This document shows, in pieces, positions 18,998 through 28,588 of a stretch of DNA of 64,000 bases. Below the pieces are notes generated by a model. The model ran no database searches. It worked only from the letters and a program-made list of their open reading frames with translations, and was not told where the DNA came from. Position numbers and translations under genes: made by a program. Position 1 is the stretch's first letter; every line of letters starts with the position of its first letter. The DNA comes from Hyphomicrobium sp. NDB2Meth4 (GTDB lineage: Bacteria; Pseudomonadota; Alphaproteobacteria; Rhizobiales; Hyphomicrobiaceae), in NCBI RefSeq assembly GCF_900117445.1, contig NZ_FPEJ01000009.1:1-64000 (forward strand). Direction: 5' to 3'.

Positions 18998-20104
18998 TCA
19001 AGGATCGGGAAGCGGGCGGTCGGTGCGCGCCCGCTCTCGCGAGGTGCCGATCATGATCAGCTCGTTGAGGTTCTCGGGCGTCAGATAGCCGACGAGGCGA
19101 TCGTCGGCATCGATGATACCGATGAAGCGCGCACCCGTTGAGCGCATCGCGTCGACGGCCTGATCGAGCGTGGCGTCGAGGTGCAGCGTCGGCACGTCGG
19201 CGGCCATGATCTCCAGCACTGGCCGCTCGCCCTCCCCTGCGCGCAAGGCCTCGATGATCGCCCTGCTGTCGATGAAGCCGCGCAAGTGGCCGCCGCCGTC
19301 GAGAACGGGAAACTCGTGCTGCGTGGTATGCAGCAGTTTCGCTGCCGCGTCGTCCGCCGTCCCACCGACACCAATGGACTCGAAGCGGGTGATCATCGCG
19401 TCAGTGATGCGGCGCCCGCGTATGACCTCGCGCATCTCGACGTCGCCCGCCTCGCCGGAGGCCGCAAGGAAGATGAATGCCGCGACGAGGATCAGCATCG
19501 GATTGCCCATGAAGCCGAGAAAGGCAAAGCCGATCGCCATGGCCTGACCGATTCTGGCTGCCACGCGGGTCCCGCGCGGGAAGCCCATTTTCATCGCCAA
19601 AAGCGCGCGCAGCACGCGGCCGCCATCCATCGGGAAGGCGGGAATGAGATTGAAGACCAGCAATATGATGTTCGCTATGGCGACCTGCGCGAGGAAACTC
19701 GACTGCAGAGCCTCGAGGGACATCTGATTGATCGTGAGGCGCAAACCGAGCGCTGCTATGAGCACGAGTGCGATAACGAGGTTGACGGCAGGACCGGCGA
19801 GCGCAACGACGATCTCCTGCGACGGCTTTTCAGGCATGCGCTCCATCGAGGCGACGCCGCCGATGGGCAGCAATGTCACGTCAGGGGTGCGGATGCCGTA
19901 GCGTGCGGCGGCCCAGATGTGGCCGAACTCGTGCAGCACCACACAGGCAAACAGCACGAGAATGAAAAGAACACCGGCAATGGCACCGTGCGCCCCGCCA
20001 TGTTGCCATTGCACGGCGGCGATCCATGCGATGAGAAGCAGGAACGTCAGGTGCATGCGGACGGCGGTGCCGCCCCATGTGAAAAGCTTAATCGACCAGC
20101 CCAC
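18998..20104 (-). CDS. Site-2-type M50 metalloprotease with CBS domains
   Basis: 368 residues. Several membrane segments in the first 220 residues carry the active site: HEFGH (58-62) and NLIPAFPMDGGRVL (third ligand Asp, about 170). Two CBS domains fill the C-terminus (about 240-360), a layout of Rv2625c/SpoIVFB-like rhomboid-unrelated intramembrane proteases. It likely cleaves a membrane-bound regulator; the CBS pair may sense adenylates. The start is GTG 20104 with GGAG upstream. It is convergent with folE, with a short gap, and lies downstream of the L,D-transpeptidase gene on the same strand. The substrate is unknown. Confidence 0.85.
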   Translation of the reverse strand: MGWSIKLFTWGGTAVRMHLTFLLLIAWIAAVQWQHGGAHGAIAGVLFILVLFACVVLHEFGHIWAAARYGIRTPDVTLLPIGGVASMERMPEKPSQEIVVALAGPAVNLVIALVLIAALGLRLTINQMSLEALQSSFLAQVAIANIILLVFNLIPAFPMDGGRVLRALLAMKMGFPRGTRVAARIGQAMAIGFAFLGFMGNPMLILVAAFIFLAASGEAGDVEMREVIRGRRITDAMITRFESIGVGGTADDAAAKLLHTTQHEFPVLDGGGHLRGFIDSRAIIEALRAGEGERPVLEIMAADVPTLHLDATLDQAVDAMRSTGARFIGIIDADDRLVGYLTPENLNELIMIGTSRERARTDRPLPDP

Positions 20105-20181
20105 GCCTCAGCTCCGTGATGCCCCGACACGCTCAATATAGGGTGCCGGGGGGCATCGCGAAACGTTGGCGCCGGCTTCGG

Positions 20182-21582
20182 TCAGGGCGCGAGGGTGATA
20201 GCCGGGGCCGGCTCGCTCGGATCCCGGTCCATTTCGGCGATCTGGTCGACGGCGCCGTCGCGGCCGTAAATGTCTGGGCGGAACTCGACTTCGCCATCGC
20301 GCTCGGCCCAAGCCGTGATGTAGGTGAAATACACCGGGATGGGGCGCGTGAGATTTACGTCCACGGCCTGGCCTGACTCGACAATTTGCTGGGCGCGGCC
20401 GGGCTGCTCCCAACCAGGCTCGTAGTGAGCGATCCAGTCGGCGAGATCGAATACGCCCTCAACACGCACGCAGCCGGCGCTGAAGGCGCGCGAGCGCTGG
20501 CCGAAGAGCTGCTTCATGGGCGTGTCGTGCATGTAGACGCCGTGCTCGTTGGCCATATCGATGCGCACGAGGCCGAGCGCGTTCTGCGGTCCAGGATCCT
20601 GGCGGAACTTGAGGCGTTGCGCTTCGGGCGAATGCCAATCGACGGTCTGCGGATCGAGCTCGCGCGAACCGGCCGGATCGAGAACGCGGATCTTCTCGTT
20701 CTGCAGATAGTCCGGTTCCTTCAACAGGCGCGGAATGAGATCAAGGTGGGCCACGCTATCGGGCACGCGCCAATACGGGAAAAAGTTGAGGGCGCGGATG
20801 GTGGCCTTCACGGATGGCGATTGGCGCTCGGTGCGGCCGACAATTACGCGATGACGTTGCTGCACCTCGAAGCGCTCGACCGCCTCGAGCTGGAATGCCG
20901 GCACATTGACGAGGACATACCTCTCCTCGATCGCCGTCGACATCAATTCGCGGATGCGGCCGATGTTGAGGCGAAGCTGGTTGATACGCTCATCGACAGT
21001 CATGTTGAGCGCAGGGTAGGTGGAACGCTCAATGCGTCCGGTGGGGCGCAGGCCATGACGACGCTGGAAGTTCCTCACCGCATTGGCGAGCTCTTCGTCG
21101 AACGTATAGGAATTGTAGTACTGCGAGCGCGGACGCAGGTCGCCGCTGGCGATCAATCTTTTGCGCAGGATCGGAACGCGGTCATCGTCCTCACCCTCAC
21201 GCATCATGCGACCGGCAGGTACGATGGGCCAACCGCCTTGCTGGGCAATGTCCTGATAACGCGCGATGGCTTTCTCCATCGAGATGATCATCTCGTCGGA
21301 GCGCAGCGGCACCGCATCGGGACGCAGATCGTCGAGTGGTTCGGCCTGACGCGCAGCGCGTTCGCGCGCACGGTCCTCCTGACGGCGGCCCGAGTAGTCA
21401 GGCGTGCCGGAACCCGTGAGACTCTCCCACCAATTCGCCTGAGCTTGTTGCGCAAGCGCTGGCGCGGGCAAAGCAAACAGCAGACCGACCAAAAGGGCCG
21501 CAGCAACTGCGTCGCATTTCCCTGCGCAATGAGCGAAGAGATGCAAACCGTAGAGTCGCGCCCGCGCGCGATATGCCAGCAT
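20182..21582 (-). CDS. L,D-transpeptidase, YcbB-like, exported
   Basis: About 466 residues from ATG 21582. A signal peptide is visible (ALLVGLLFALPAPALA). A peptidoglycan-binding domain follows (AVRNFQRRHGLRPTGRI, about residue 180), then the YkuD catalytic domain with HDTPMKQLFG and the active-site SAGCVRVEG (about residue 395). It should form 3-3 crosslinks or attach proteins to peptidoglycan. A Pro-rich, charged linker sits after the signal. A longer in-frame start at 21642 would bury the signal and is rejected. It is one of two such enzymes in this window (see 31506-32762). Confidence 0.88.
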   Translation of the reverse strand: MLAYRARARLYGLHLFAHCAGKCDAVAAALLVGLLFALPAPALAQQAQANWWESLTGSGTPDYSGRRQEDRARERAARQAEPLDDLRPDAVPLRSDEMIISMEKAIARYQDIAQQGGWPIVPAGRMMREGEDDDRVPILRKRLIASGDLRPRSQYYNSYTFDEELANAVRNFQRRHGLRPTGRIERSTYPALNMTVDERINQLRLNIGRIRELMSTAIEERYVLVNVPAFQLEAVERFEVQQRHRVIVGRTERQSPSVKATIRALNFFPYWRVPDSVAHLDLIPRLLKEPDYLQNEKIRVLDPAGSRELDPQTVDWHSPEAQRLKFRQDPGPQNALGLVRIDMANEHGVYMHDTPMKQLFGQRSRAFSAGCVRVEGVFDLADWIAHYEPGWEQPGRAQQIVESGQAVDVNLTRPIPVYFTYITAWAERDGEVEFRPDIYGRDGAVDQIAEMDRDPSEPAPAITLAP

Positions 21583-21804
21583 GAAATCGTCCCACTTTTG
21601 CCCGGTCTGCGACAGACCGGTCGTCCCGCCGCCGCGGCGCAACCCCTTATGGCAACCGCACTTCCGTCGTTGAACGTTGTCGTCTCAATAGCCGCCAGGA
21701 TATGGCCAAACCAAGACGGTTGCGCGTGCTCCGCTTGTCTCGTGCACGCGATAGCCTTTGTCGCGATGCGATTTGGTCGCACGCAGAGCCGGTTTCAAGG
21801 CACA

Positions 21805-22833
21805 TCAGCGTGCCAAAAAGTGATCCCAGCCGAGTTTACCGAACGACATGATTTCGCCGGCTGGGTCGATGGCGACTGCACCGGCTGGCCCTGTTGTTAC
21901 CACCCCGATGCGGGTCACGGGTATTCCGGCGGCGCGCGCCAGGTCCTCGAACTGGGCAACCTTGGCCGGGCTTACCGTTGCGAGTACCTCATAGTCCTCG
22001 CCACCAGACATTAGATCGGCAAGGTCGGTTTCCTCTGTGGAGATGGCTTTTCGCGCTGGCGACGAAAGGGGGATCAGCGTTGCCTGCAGGCGTCCGCCGA
22101 CGCCGGATGCCCGGCAAAGCCGGTCAAAGTCCTTCATCAGACCGTCGGAGACATCCATGGCAGAGGATGCGCAGGCGCGCAGGGCGGGGCCAAGCGCCAG
22201 AGGTGGCCGCGGGCGGGATAATCTGTTTTCGAGATAAGCGCACGCCTCGGCATCGAGCCCAGCGCGGTTGGCTAGCTGCGGGTCGTGACGGAGCGCGAGA
22301 CCGAGCGCGGCGTCGCCGATGGTGCCGCTGACAAAGGCGATGTCGCCAGCACGCCCGGTCGTCCGCTGCACCATGCCGCCGGATGGTACGGTGCCAAATG
22401 CCGTGATCGACACGGAGAGCGGCCCAGGTGTGCGGTCAGTATCTCCGCCGATGAGATGACAGCCGAATGCGGTCTGGGCGTTTCGCAATCCGCCGCTGAA
22501 GGCGGCGAGCCAGGACCGATCGAGGTCGCGAAGCGCCAGGTTCATCACGTAGCCGAGCGGCACGGCGCCCTTGGCAACGAGATCGGAAACGTTGACGGCG
22601 AGTGCCTTCCACGCAATCCCGCCGGGTTCATCGCCGGGCAAGACGTGCACGCCGGCGATGACGGCGTCGGTGGTGACGATCAACTCATGCCCGGACGGCA
22701 CAGCGATCGCTGCGCAATCGTCTTTCAGACCGTAGGCACCAGGAAAGCCGTCGCTGAGCGGGGCGAAGAACTCGGCGATCAACGCCTCTTCGCCGCCCAA
22801 GCTCCCCGCGCGCTGCCGGTCATTTTCCGGCAT
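21805..22833 (-). CDS. thiL: Thiamine-monophosphate kinase
   Basis: 342 residues of the AIR-synthase-like fold: GLKDDCAAI near the N-terminus, VTTDAVIAGVH, KALAVNVSDLVAKGA and LIGGDTDR, and DVSDGLMKDF (about residue 210), all Mg-ATP binding parts of ThiL. It phosphorylates thiamine monophosphate to the active diphosphate. The ATG at 22833 lies inside the end of nusB (14-bp overlap), so nusB-thiL are coupled, as in many Rhizobiales. An apparent longer frame upstream is a shadow within nusB. Confidence 0.93.
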   Translation of the reverse strand: MPENDRQRAGSLGGEEALIAEFFAPLSDGFPGAYGLKDDCAAIAVPSGHELIVTTDAVIAGVHVLPGDEPGGIAWKALAVNVSDLVAKGAVPLGYVMNLALRDLDRSWLAAFSGGLRNAQTAFGCHLIGGDTDRTPGPLSVSITAFGTVPSGGMVQRTTGRAGDIAFVSGTIGDAALGLALRHDPQLANRAGLDAEACAYLENRLSRPRPPLALGPALRACASSAMDVSDGLMKDFDRLCRASGVGGRLQATLIPLSSPARKAISTEETDLADLMSGGEDYEVLATVSPAKVAQFEDLARAAGIPVTRIGVVTTGPAGAVAIDPAGEIMSFGKLGWDHFLAR

Positions 22834-23326
22834 CGCGGTTGAACTCGGCCGGGCGCAGCTTGCGCGCCAGTTTGTCGAGCACGCCGTTGACCACTTTCGG
22901 CTCGTCGTCGGAGAAGAACGAGTGGGCGACGTTGATATACTCGTTGATGACAACGCGGTGCGGAACGTCCGGGCGCTCCATCAGCTCGAACACACCGGCA
23001 CGCAGGATGGCGCGCACAATGGCGTCGATGCGCACGAGGCGCCAGCCCTCGGCGAGCTGTTGGTCGACGAGCGGATCGATGTCGCGCTGACGGCGCACGA
23101 CACCGCGCAACAGCTCGGCGAAGAAGGCCGGGTCGGCACCCGCCGCCGCCTCATCTCCAGGCAGCTTGGGGAAACGCAGGCGCACGAACTCGTCGATCAC
23201 CGCGTTGAGATCCGTGCCTGCGAGATCCATCTGATAGAGGCCTTGCACGGTCGCCACGCGGGCCGCCGTGCGCGGCGCGAGAGCAATCTTGCCCGGGATC
23301 GGCGTCGCGTTGCTCGCGGTGGTCAT
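22820..23326 (-). CDS. nusB: Transcription antitermination factor NusB
   Basis: 168 residues, all-helical NusB family: ARVATVQGLYQMDLAG near residue 25 and the C-terminal HRVVINEYINVAHSF and KVVNGVLDKLARKLR blocks. It binds boxA RNA with NusE (S10) in rRNA antitermination. The ATG at 23326 overlaps the ribH stop by four bases (ATGA). The ribH-nusB-thiL order is conserved in alphaproteobacteria. A longer in-frame start exists but falls inside ribH. Confidence 0.94.
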   Translation of the reverse strand: MTTASNATPIPGKIALAPRTAARVATVQGLYQMDLAGTDLNAVIDEFVRLRFPKLPGDEAAAGADPAFFAELLRGVVRRQRDIDPLVDQQLAEGWRLVRIDAIVRAILRAGVFELMERPDVPHRVVINEYINVAHSFFSDDEPKVVNGVLDKLARKLRPAEFNRDAGK

Positions 23327-23838
23327 ACGTTTTGTCCCTCGAACTCGCGCTGTAGCTCGATTAGGCGCAGACAAGCGCGCGCAGCGTCGGCTCCCTTACT
23401 GCTAATGCCGCCGCGGGCGCGGGCAAGGGCCTGCTCCTCGTTCTCAACTGTTAGAATGCCGTTGCCGACGGGAACGGAATGCTCGGTCGCAATTTGCATG
23501 AGCCAGTGGTTGGCGTTGTTGCAGACGATTTCGAAGTGATAGGTCTCGCCACGGATCACGCACCCCAGCGCGACAGCGCCATCCCACTTGCCACCCGCTG
23601 CGCGACCAGGAATGAGCCCGCTCGCGACCGCCTGCTGCAACGCCTGGGGGATCTCCAGCGCGCCGGGCACCGTGATGCGATCGTAGGCGACGCCCGCCTC
23701 GTCGAGTGCGGCTTCAGCGCCGGCGATGAGCTCGTTGCCGATCTCCTCGTAGAAGCGGCCTTCGATGATGAGGACGCGCGCACTCATCGGTCCTTTGCTG
23801 GACTTCGGCGCGCGCGGCTTGTCGGGCTTTACGATCAT
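23323..23838 (-). CDS. ribH: 6,7-dimethyl-8-ribityllumazine synthase
   Basis: 171 residues. VPGALEIPQAL (about residue 58), GCVIRGETYHFEIVCN (about 95) with the catalytic His, and VPVGNGILTVENEEQA (about 125) are the lumazine synthase signatures. It condenses the ribBA-derived butanone phosphate with the pyrimidine from RibD. A basic N-terminal extension of about 18 residues (KPRAPKSSKGP) precedes the fold; an internal ATG at residue 18 is an alternative start. ribBA ends three bases upstream. Confidence 0.94.
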   Translation of the reverse strand: MIVKPDKPRAPKSSKGPMSARVLIIEGRFYEEIGNELIAGAEAALDEAGVAYDRITVPGALEIPQALQQAVASGLIPGRAAGGKWDGAVALGCVIRGETYHFEIVCNNANHWLMQIATEHSVPVGNGILTVENEEQALARARGGISSKGADAARACLRLIELQREFEGQNV

Positions 23839-23841
23839 CTC

Positions 23842-24990
23842 TTACTCAATTTTTCTTGTGTCGACGATGCGCAGTCCGAAGCCTTCGAGGCCGACGTAGA
23901 CGTGGGCTGGCGAATTGGTCATGAGGATCATGTCGCGAACGCCAAGATCGGTGAGGATCTGCGAGCCGATGCCGATCTCCACCTGGCGGCGTTCCTGCGC
24001 ACCCGCGGCCGGCTTCTTCGGCTGAACGCGCGAGGCGATCCATTCCGACATCAGTCGGGGGCGCAGGTCGCGGATGAGCACGACGACGCCACGCCCTTCG
24101 CGCTCGATCATGCGCAGAGAGTTGGTGATCTGCGAGGTGTCGCCGGCTTCGCCGACGCCGAGGACATCGCCGAGCAGATTGACGGCGTGGACGCGCACGA
24201 GAACGGGACCCGGCTCAGTCAGATCACCTTTGACGAGCGCCAGATGCTCGGCGGGCTCGACGGTCGTCTCGTAGACGTGCATGTCGAAGCGGCCGACCGA
24301 CGTCGCAATGTTCGTCTTGGCGACAGGACGCACGATGTGGTCGTTGCGCAGGCGGTAGGCGATCAACTCGTCGATTGCACCGATCTTCAGGCCGTGCCGT
24401 TGCGCGAAGGTGACGAGATCGGGCAGGCGCGCCATGGTGCCGTCGTCGTTCATGATCTCGCAGATGACAGCAGCGGGATAAAGACCGGCGAGGCGTGCGA
24501 GATCGACCGACGCTTCAGTGTGTCCAGCGCGGATCAGCACGCCGCCTTCCCGGGCGACGAGCGGAAACACGTGGCCCGGCGAAACGATGTCGTCGGCGCT
24601 CTTGGTGGGGTCGATGGCGGTCGCGATCGTGCGTGCGCGATCGGCCGCGGAGATACCGGTAGAGATCCCCTCGCGCGCCTCGATCGACTGCGTGAAGGCG
24701 GTGCGATTGCGCGAGCGGTTGTTGCCCACCATGGCGGCGAGCTGAAGCTCGCTGGCGCGTGCCCCCGTCAGCGTGAGGCAGATCAGACCGCGTCCATACC
24801 GCGCCATGAAGTTGACAGCGTCGGGCGTTGCCATCTGCGCAGGGATGACGAGGTCGCCCTCGTTCTCGCGCTCCTCGGCATCGACGAGGATGACCATCCG
24901 ACCATTGCGCATGTCTTCGAGGATCTCAGGGATCGACGACAGGCAGCCACGGCCTTCCGAGATGGCGTATTTGCCAACTTCGTGCGTCAC
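23842..24990 (-). CDS. ribBA: 3,4-dihydroxy-2-butanone-4-phosphate synthase with degenerate GCH-II domain
   Basis: 382 residues. The RibB half (about 1-205) is complete: [12 protein letters not shown], the [12 protein letters not shown] block and [13 protein letters not shown]. The C-terminal half has the RibA fold ([12 protein letters not shown], then [14 protein letters not shown]) but the Cys ligands that hold zinc in true GTP cyclohydrolase II (SECLTGD...RCDCG in family members) are absent, replaced by AVNLLGD and an Asp-Thr-Ser stretch. So only the butanone-phosphate step is expected; this matches the RibB-like fusions known in alphaproteobacteria. A separate RibA is needed elsewhere. 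The ribE stop overlaps the ATG by four bases. Confidence 0.92.
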   Translation of the reverse strand: MTHEVGKYAISEGRGCLSSIPEILEDMRNGRMVILVDAEERENEGDLVIPAQMATPDAVNFMARYGRGLICLTLTGARASELQLAAMVGNNRSRNRTAFTQSIEAREGISTGISAADRARTIATAIDPTKSADDIVSPGHVFPLVAREGGVLIRAGHTEASVDLARLAGLYPAAVICEIMNDDGTMARLPDLVTFAQRHGLKIGAIDELIAYRLRNDHIVRPVAKTNIATSVGRFDMHVYETTVEPAEHLALVKGDLTEPGPVLVRVHAVNLLGDVLGVGEAGDTSQITNSLRMIEREGRGVVVLIRDLRPRLMSEWIASRVQPKKPAAGAQERRQVEIGIGSQILTDLGVRDMILMTNSPAHVYVGLEGFGLRIVDTRKIE

Positions 24991-25580
24991 GGGCGAAACT
25001 CCAGGAGCCGCGCGATATAGCGCGCGAACAGGTCAACTTCCAGGTTGACCATCTGCCCGGGGGTTTTCGCGCCCCAGGTGGTCACCGTCAAGGTGTGCGG
25101 AATGAGGTTGACGCCAAAGCGGCAATCGGAAACCTCGTTGACAGTCAAGGAAACGCCGTCAAGAGCGACCGAGCCTTTCGGGGCGATGTAAGGGGCAAGG
25201 TGCTCGGGCACCTCGAAGGAAAAGCGCTGGCTTTCCCCGTCTGCCACGATGTCAACGATGCGGGCGGTGCCGTCAACGTGGCCGGTGACAAGATGCCCGC
25301 CCAACTCCTGACCTAGTCGCAACGCCTGCTCGAGGTTGATCTTCTCGCCGGGCTTCCAGCCGCCGAGCGTCGTCTTACCGCAGGTCTCGTTGGAGACGTC
25401 GACGGTGAAGACGCTTCCCGTCCCCTCGCTGGCGATCGACGTCATGGTCAAGCAGCATCCGTTACACGCCATCGAGCCGCCAACCTCGAGCCTGTCGGCT
25501 GGAAAATGCGAGCGGATGGTGAAGCGGCCTCCATCGCGCGCGATGACCTCGCCAGTGTCGGTGACTATCCCGGTGAACAT
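24987..25580 (-). CDS. ribE: Riboflavin synthase alpha subunit
   Basis: 197 residues, two lumazine-binding barrels: [12 protein letters not shown] at the N-terminus, [11 protein letters not shown] (about 37), and in the second half [13 protein letters not shown] (about 137). It dismutates two lumazines to riboflavin. The stop overlaps the ribBA start by four bases. A 42-bp gap separates it from ribD upstream; no FMN riboswitch precedes either gene. Confidence 0.94.
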   Translation of the reverse strand: MFTGIVTDTGEVIARDGGRFTIRSHFPADRLEVGGSMACNGCCLTMTSIASEGTGSVFTVDVSNETCGKTTLGGWKPGEKINLEQALRLGQELGGHLVTGHVDGTARIVDIVADGESQRFSFEVPEHLAPYIAPKGSVALDGVSLTVNEVSDCRFGVNLIPHTLTVTTWGAKTPGQMVNLEVDLFARYIARLLEFRP

Positions 25581-25622
25581 GCCCTGGCTTTCCTTCCTGC
25601 CTTAGCGTCTTTCGTTGTCCGT

Positions 25623-26756
25623 CTAGCGGCGGATGCCGCGATGCCACGGCCGGCGGAACGCGATCATATCGTCACCGCCGATCGTTCGCCGATCGTAAAT
25701 GTCGAAGCCTTCGCTGGAGATATAGCGGCCGAGGGCGGCTATAGCGCATGCGGGGGACAGCTCGGCGCCGTCAGGCCCGCGAGCGTGGAACATCACGGCC
25801 TCGTCGACAAGGCCAGCGTTGGAAAAGGCGGCCCAAGTTGCTGGACCACCTTCAACGAGAAGCCGCGTCACGCCCTTGGCGACCAAAGCTTCCATGATGG
25901 CCGGGAGCCATAGCTCGCCTGCTACCAGCCGGGTGGGGATGATCGCTGCTCCCTTGTCTGCCAAGGCTGACGCGTCCGAGCCTTCGGGGCACACGACCCA
26001 CAGAGGCATTTCGCGCGCTGTGCTTGCGAGCCTGGATCGCTCAAGTCCTTCAAGCGAGCGCGCGAGGACGATGCGTATGGGCGAGTTGGCAGCCAGCCCC
26101 GGCAGTCGACAGTTGAGCAGCGGGTCGTCGTCGAGCACAGTGCGGCGGCCGACAAGGATGGCATCGGAACGCGCGCGGAGCAGGTGTCCGGCCGATCTTG
26201 CGCCCTCCCCTGTCACCCATGTCGGCTGGCCCTCACCGCCGCGCGGGACTGCGCCCTTGGCATCAAGGGCAAGCTTGAGCGTTACCAACGGGCGGCGCTC
26301 CGTGACGCGGAGGATGTGTCCTGCCGTCACCCAGTGCGCGGCGTCTGCCAACACATTGCGCTGCACGGCAAGACCCGCCTGGCGCAGGCGCGCCAGGCCG
26401 CGGCCGGCGACGCGCGGATCGGGATCCTCGATACCGCAGACGACGCGCGCCAGGCCCGCCGACACGATCGTGTCGGCGCACGGCGGCGTGACCCCATAGT
26501 GCGAACAGGGCTCCAAGGTGACGTAGATCGTGGCGCCACGGGCGCGCTCCCCGGCGCGCGCTATGGCTTGAGGCTCTGCATGCGGGCGGCCGCCAGGCGC
26601 AGTCCAGCCGCGGGCGATGACCTCGCCGGTGCGCTCATCGGCAATCACGGCGCCGACCGCGGGATTGGGAGCCGTGCGACCGAGGCCGCGCGCGGCAAGG
26701 CGGAGCGCGATGCGCATCATCTGGATGTCAAACCCGCTGGGCTCGGACGCGCCCAT
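25623..26756 (-). CDS. ribD: Bifunctional riboflavin deaminase/reductase
   Basis: 377 residues. The deaminase half has the zinc site GGRPHAEPQAI (about 57) with LEPCSHYGVTPPC (about 85). The reductase half includes VTLKLALDAKGAV (about 165), the IVLVGRRTVLDDDPLL-type block and LLVEGGPATWAAF (about 300). It performs the second and third steps of riboflavin synthesis. The ATG lies three bases after the nrdR stop. The reductase has an extended stretch with a PEGSDASALAD region, within family range. Confidence 0.93.
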   Translation of the reverse strand: MGASEPSGFDIQMMRIALRLAARGLGRTAPNPAVGAVIADERTGEVIARGWTAPGGRPHAEPQAIARAGERARGATIYVTLEPCSHYGVTPPCADTIVSAGLARVVCGIEDPDPRVAGRGLARLRQAGLAVQRNVLADAAHWVTAGHILRVTERRPLVTLKLALDAKGAVPRGGEGQPTWVTGEGARSAGHLLRARSDAILVGRRTVLDDDPLLNCRLPGLAANSPIRIVLARSLEGLERSRLASTAREMPLWVVCPEGSDASALADKGAAIIPTRLVAGELWLPAIMEALVAKGVTRLLVEGGPATWAAFSNAGLVDEAVMFHARGPDGAELSPACAIAALGRYISSEGFDIYDRRTIGGDDMIAFRRPWHRGIRR

Positions 26757-26759
26757 TGC

Positions 26760-27293
26760 TCAATGCTTCTTGAGGCGAGCTGTCTCCACAACGGAGGTTT
26801 CGAAGGCGATGTGCTGGGTTGTGTCGTGGTCGCCGACGACCGGCTCGGCAGCGATTTCGCCGAGCACCTCATGGAAGTCGGCAGCCTCGCGGAAGTCGCG
26901 ATAGACGGAGGCAAATCGCACGTATGCAACGGGGTCGAGGCCGCGCAACGCCTCCATGACAAGACCGCCGATGGTGGACGAGGCGACCTCGCTCTCGCCT
27001 GCACTTTCGAGCTGGCGAACGAGGCCTGACACCATGCGCTCGACGCGGTCGCTATCGACAGGACGCTTGCGCAGCGCGATCTCGACGGAGCGCATCAGCT
27101 TGTCGCGATCGAACGCGACCTTGCGGCCGGAGCGCTTGACCACGGTGAGTTCGCGCAGCTGCACGCGCTCGAAGGTGGTGAATCGGCCACCGCAATCGGG
27201 GCAGACGCGGCGCCGGCGGATGGAGGCGTTCTCCTCAGTCGGGCGGCTGTCTTTGACCTGCGTATTCTCGCCGGCGCAGTAGGGGCAGCGCAT
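26760..27293 (-). CDS. nrdR: Transcriptional repressor NrdR
   Basis: 177 residues. Zinc ribbon [15 protein letters not shown] (3-17) with VCPDCGGRF (about 31-39), followed by the ATP-cone ([16 protein letters not shown] from about 52). It senses dATP/ATP and represses ribonucleotide reductase genes. The likely target in this window is nrdJ, which has NrdR-box-like sites at 39145-39200. The C-terminus is longer than usual (about 25 extra residues). The gene heads the ribD-ribE-ribBA-ribH-nusB-thiL block; its usual neighbour glyA is separated by the HxlR/flavodoxin pair. Confidence 0.95.
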   Translation of the reverse strand: MRCPYCAGENTQVKDSRPTEENASIRRRRVCPDCGGRFTTFERVQLRELTVVKRSGRKVAFDRDKLMRSVEIALRKRPVDSDRVERMVSGLVRQLESAGESEVASSTIGGLVMEALRGLDPVAYVRFASVYRDFREAADFHEVLGEIAAEPVVGDHDTTQHIAFETSVVETARLKKH

Positions 27294-27436
27294 GGCGCGA
27301 CACTCCTTGAGGGTTATTGGTCTTTGTTATTGAGGCTCGTAGCTGCGGCCAGCTTCGGTATCGACTCGTAGCCGAATTCCGAGGCAGTTGAAACGGCCTG
27401 CCAAACATCGCTGTGGGGCAGATTCGCCTTTCACGC

Positions 27437-27865
27437 TCATGGCTTCTGCTTCTCACGCGCCTCGAACGCATCGCGCGCTGCGATTACCTGCTCGAGATGC
27501 TCTTCTGCCCACGAGCCAAGGCTGCGGACGAGGTCCGACAATGAGCGGCCGAGCGGGGACAATTCATACTCGACCCGAGGCGGCACCTCGTGATGATCGA
27601 TGCGGTTGACGATGCCGTTGCGCTCCAACTCGCGCAGCGTCTGCGTGAGCATTTTCTGTGACACTCCGCCAATCAGCCGCATGAGATCGCTGTTGCGCAT
27701 GCGGCCATCGCGCAGCGCGGGCAATATCAGCAGCGTCCACTTATCAGCGATGAGCTCCAGAATCGCACGGGAAGGGCACGCCTCGACGTAGACGTTCGTC
27801 GGGGGCGGTTCGGGATTGGTTGGCGACCCAAAAAGGCCGCGGGTGAGCACGTGCTTGCTGACCAT
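27437..27865 (-). CDS. HxlR-family transcriptional regulator
   Basis: 142 residues. Winged-helix HxlR fold: CPSRAILELIADKWTLLIL (about 30-48), LMRLIGGVSQKMLTQTLREL (recognition region, about 65-85) and VEYELSPLGRSL. A Cys just before the helix is typical of redox or electrophile-sensing members. ATG 27865 was chosen because the longer frame to 27928 would encode the operator-like dyad. It is divergent from a flavodoxin-type reductase gene, the common arrangement in which HxlR represses its neighbour. Confidence 0.85.
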   Translation of the reverse strand: MVSKHVLTRGLFGSPTNPEPPPTNVYVEACPSRAILELIADKWTLLILPALRDGRMRNSDLMRLIGGVSQKMLTQTLRELERNGIVNRIDHHEVPPRVEYELSPLGRSLSDLVRSLGSWAEEHLEQVIAARDAFEAREKQKP

Positions 27866-27883
27866 GGATACGTCACGTCGCAG

Positions 27884-27905
27884 GTAGTTACCAAAAGGTG
27901 CGTAC
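27884..27905. promoter_or_regulatory. Candidate HxlR operator
   Basis: GTAGTTACC (27884-27892) and GGTGCGTAC (27897-27905) form an imperfect dyad around AAAA; six of nine positions are complementary. The GTAnnnACC/GGTnnnTAC form resembles operators of HxlR-type regulators. It is placed between the divergent regulator and flavodoxin genes, where it could control both. Confidence 0.5.
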
Positions 27906-27971
27906 TTCACTGGTGGTGCCCCTAGCATATATCCCCGCTCACAGGGATTTCAACCAACTGGAGCACGGGAC

Positions 27972-28574
27972 ATGACTAGAGTTGCAATCGTCTATCATTC
28001 AGGCTTCGGGCACACTGCCGTCGTCGCCGAGCACGTTGCCAAGGGAGCCGGGGCGGTTCCCGGGGCAACCGTCAAGCTGATCAAGGCGGACGAGCTGTCC
28101 TCGCCCGACGCCGGCCCGTGGGCCGAACTCGCCCAGGCCGACGCGATCATCTTCGGCGCGCCGACATACATGGGCTCGGCGTCCGCCGTCATGAAGCAGT
28201 TCATGGATGCGTCCTCGAAGGTCTGGTACGCGCGCGGCTGGAAGGACAAAGTCGCTGCCGGCTTTACCAACTCGGCCAGCCAGTCGGGCGACAAGCTGTC
28301 GACGCTGGAGCAGTTCTCTGTCTTTGCTGCGCAGCACGGCATGATCTGGGCTGGCAACACGATGCTGCCCGGAAACAATTCGAGCGGTGGCTCGGTCGAG
28401 GACGACAATCGACTCGGTGCGTTCCTCGGCCTGATGACGCAGTCCAATGCCGACCAGGGTCCGGATGTTACGCCTCCGCGCAGCGACCGGCACACAGCGG
28501 AATTGTTCGGTCAGCGCATCGCCGAAGTGGCGGCCCGGTGGGCGAGCGGGGCAGCGCAGCGCCAGGCTGCGTAA
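27972..28574 (+). CDS. Flavodoxin-fold NAD(P)H-dependent reductase (WrbA-like)
   Basis: 200 residues with the FMN phosphate loop YHSGFGHTAVVAE (8-20), the GAPTYMGSAS loop (about 62) and the third FMN loop SGDKLSTL (about 114). It is closest to NAD(P)H:quinone oxidoreductases of the WrbA/flavodoxin_2 group, which carry out two-electron quinone reduction. It is divergent from an HxlR regulator, as in electrophile or quinone stress modules. The ATG lies after GGGAC. A strong terminator follows 15 bases after the stop. Confidence 0.85.
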   Translation: MTRVAIVYHSGFGHTAVVAEHVAKGAGAVPGATVKLIKADELSSPDAGPWAELAQADAIIFGAPTYMGSASAVMKQFMDASSKVWYARGWKDKVAAGFTNSASQSGDKLSTLEQFSVFAAQHGMIWAGNTMLPGNNSSGGSVEDDNRLGAFLGLMTQSNADQGPDVTPPRSDRHTAELFGQRIAEVAARWASGAAQRQAA

Positions 28575-28588
28575 GTCATCCCAAAAGC

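Noticed and set aside
23479-25020. 513-residue open frame on the plus strand opposite ribH-ribBA
   Set aside because: Its composition (Asp/Arg/His-rich) and position opposite well-supported rib genes mark it as an antisense shadow in GC-rich DNA. The same holds for long frames at 20386-22014, 29970-31544 and 41029-42918.
25581-25622. FMN riboswitch in the riboflavin block
   Set aside because: Gaps between rib genes are too short and lack the RFN element.
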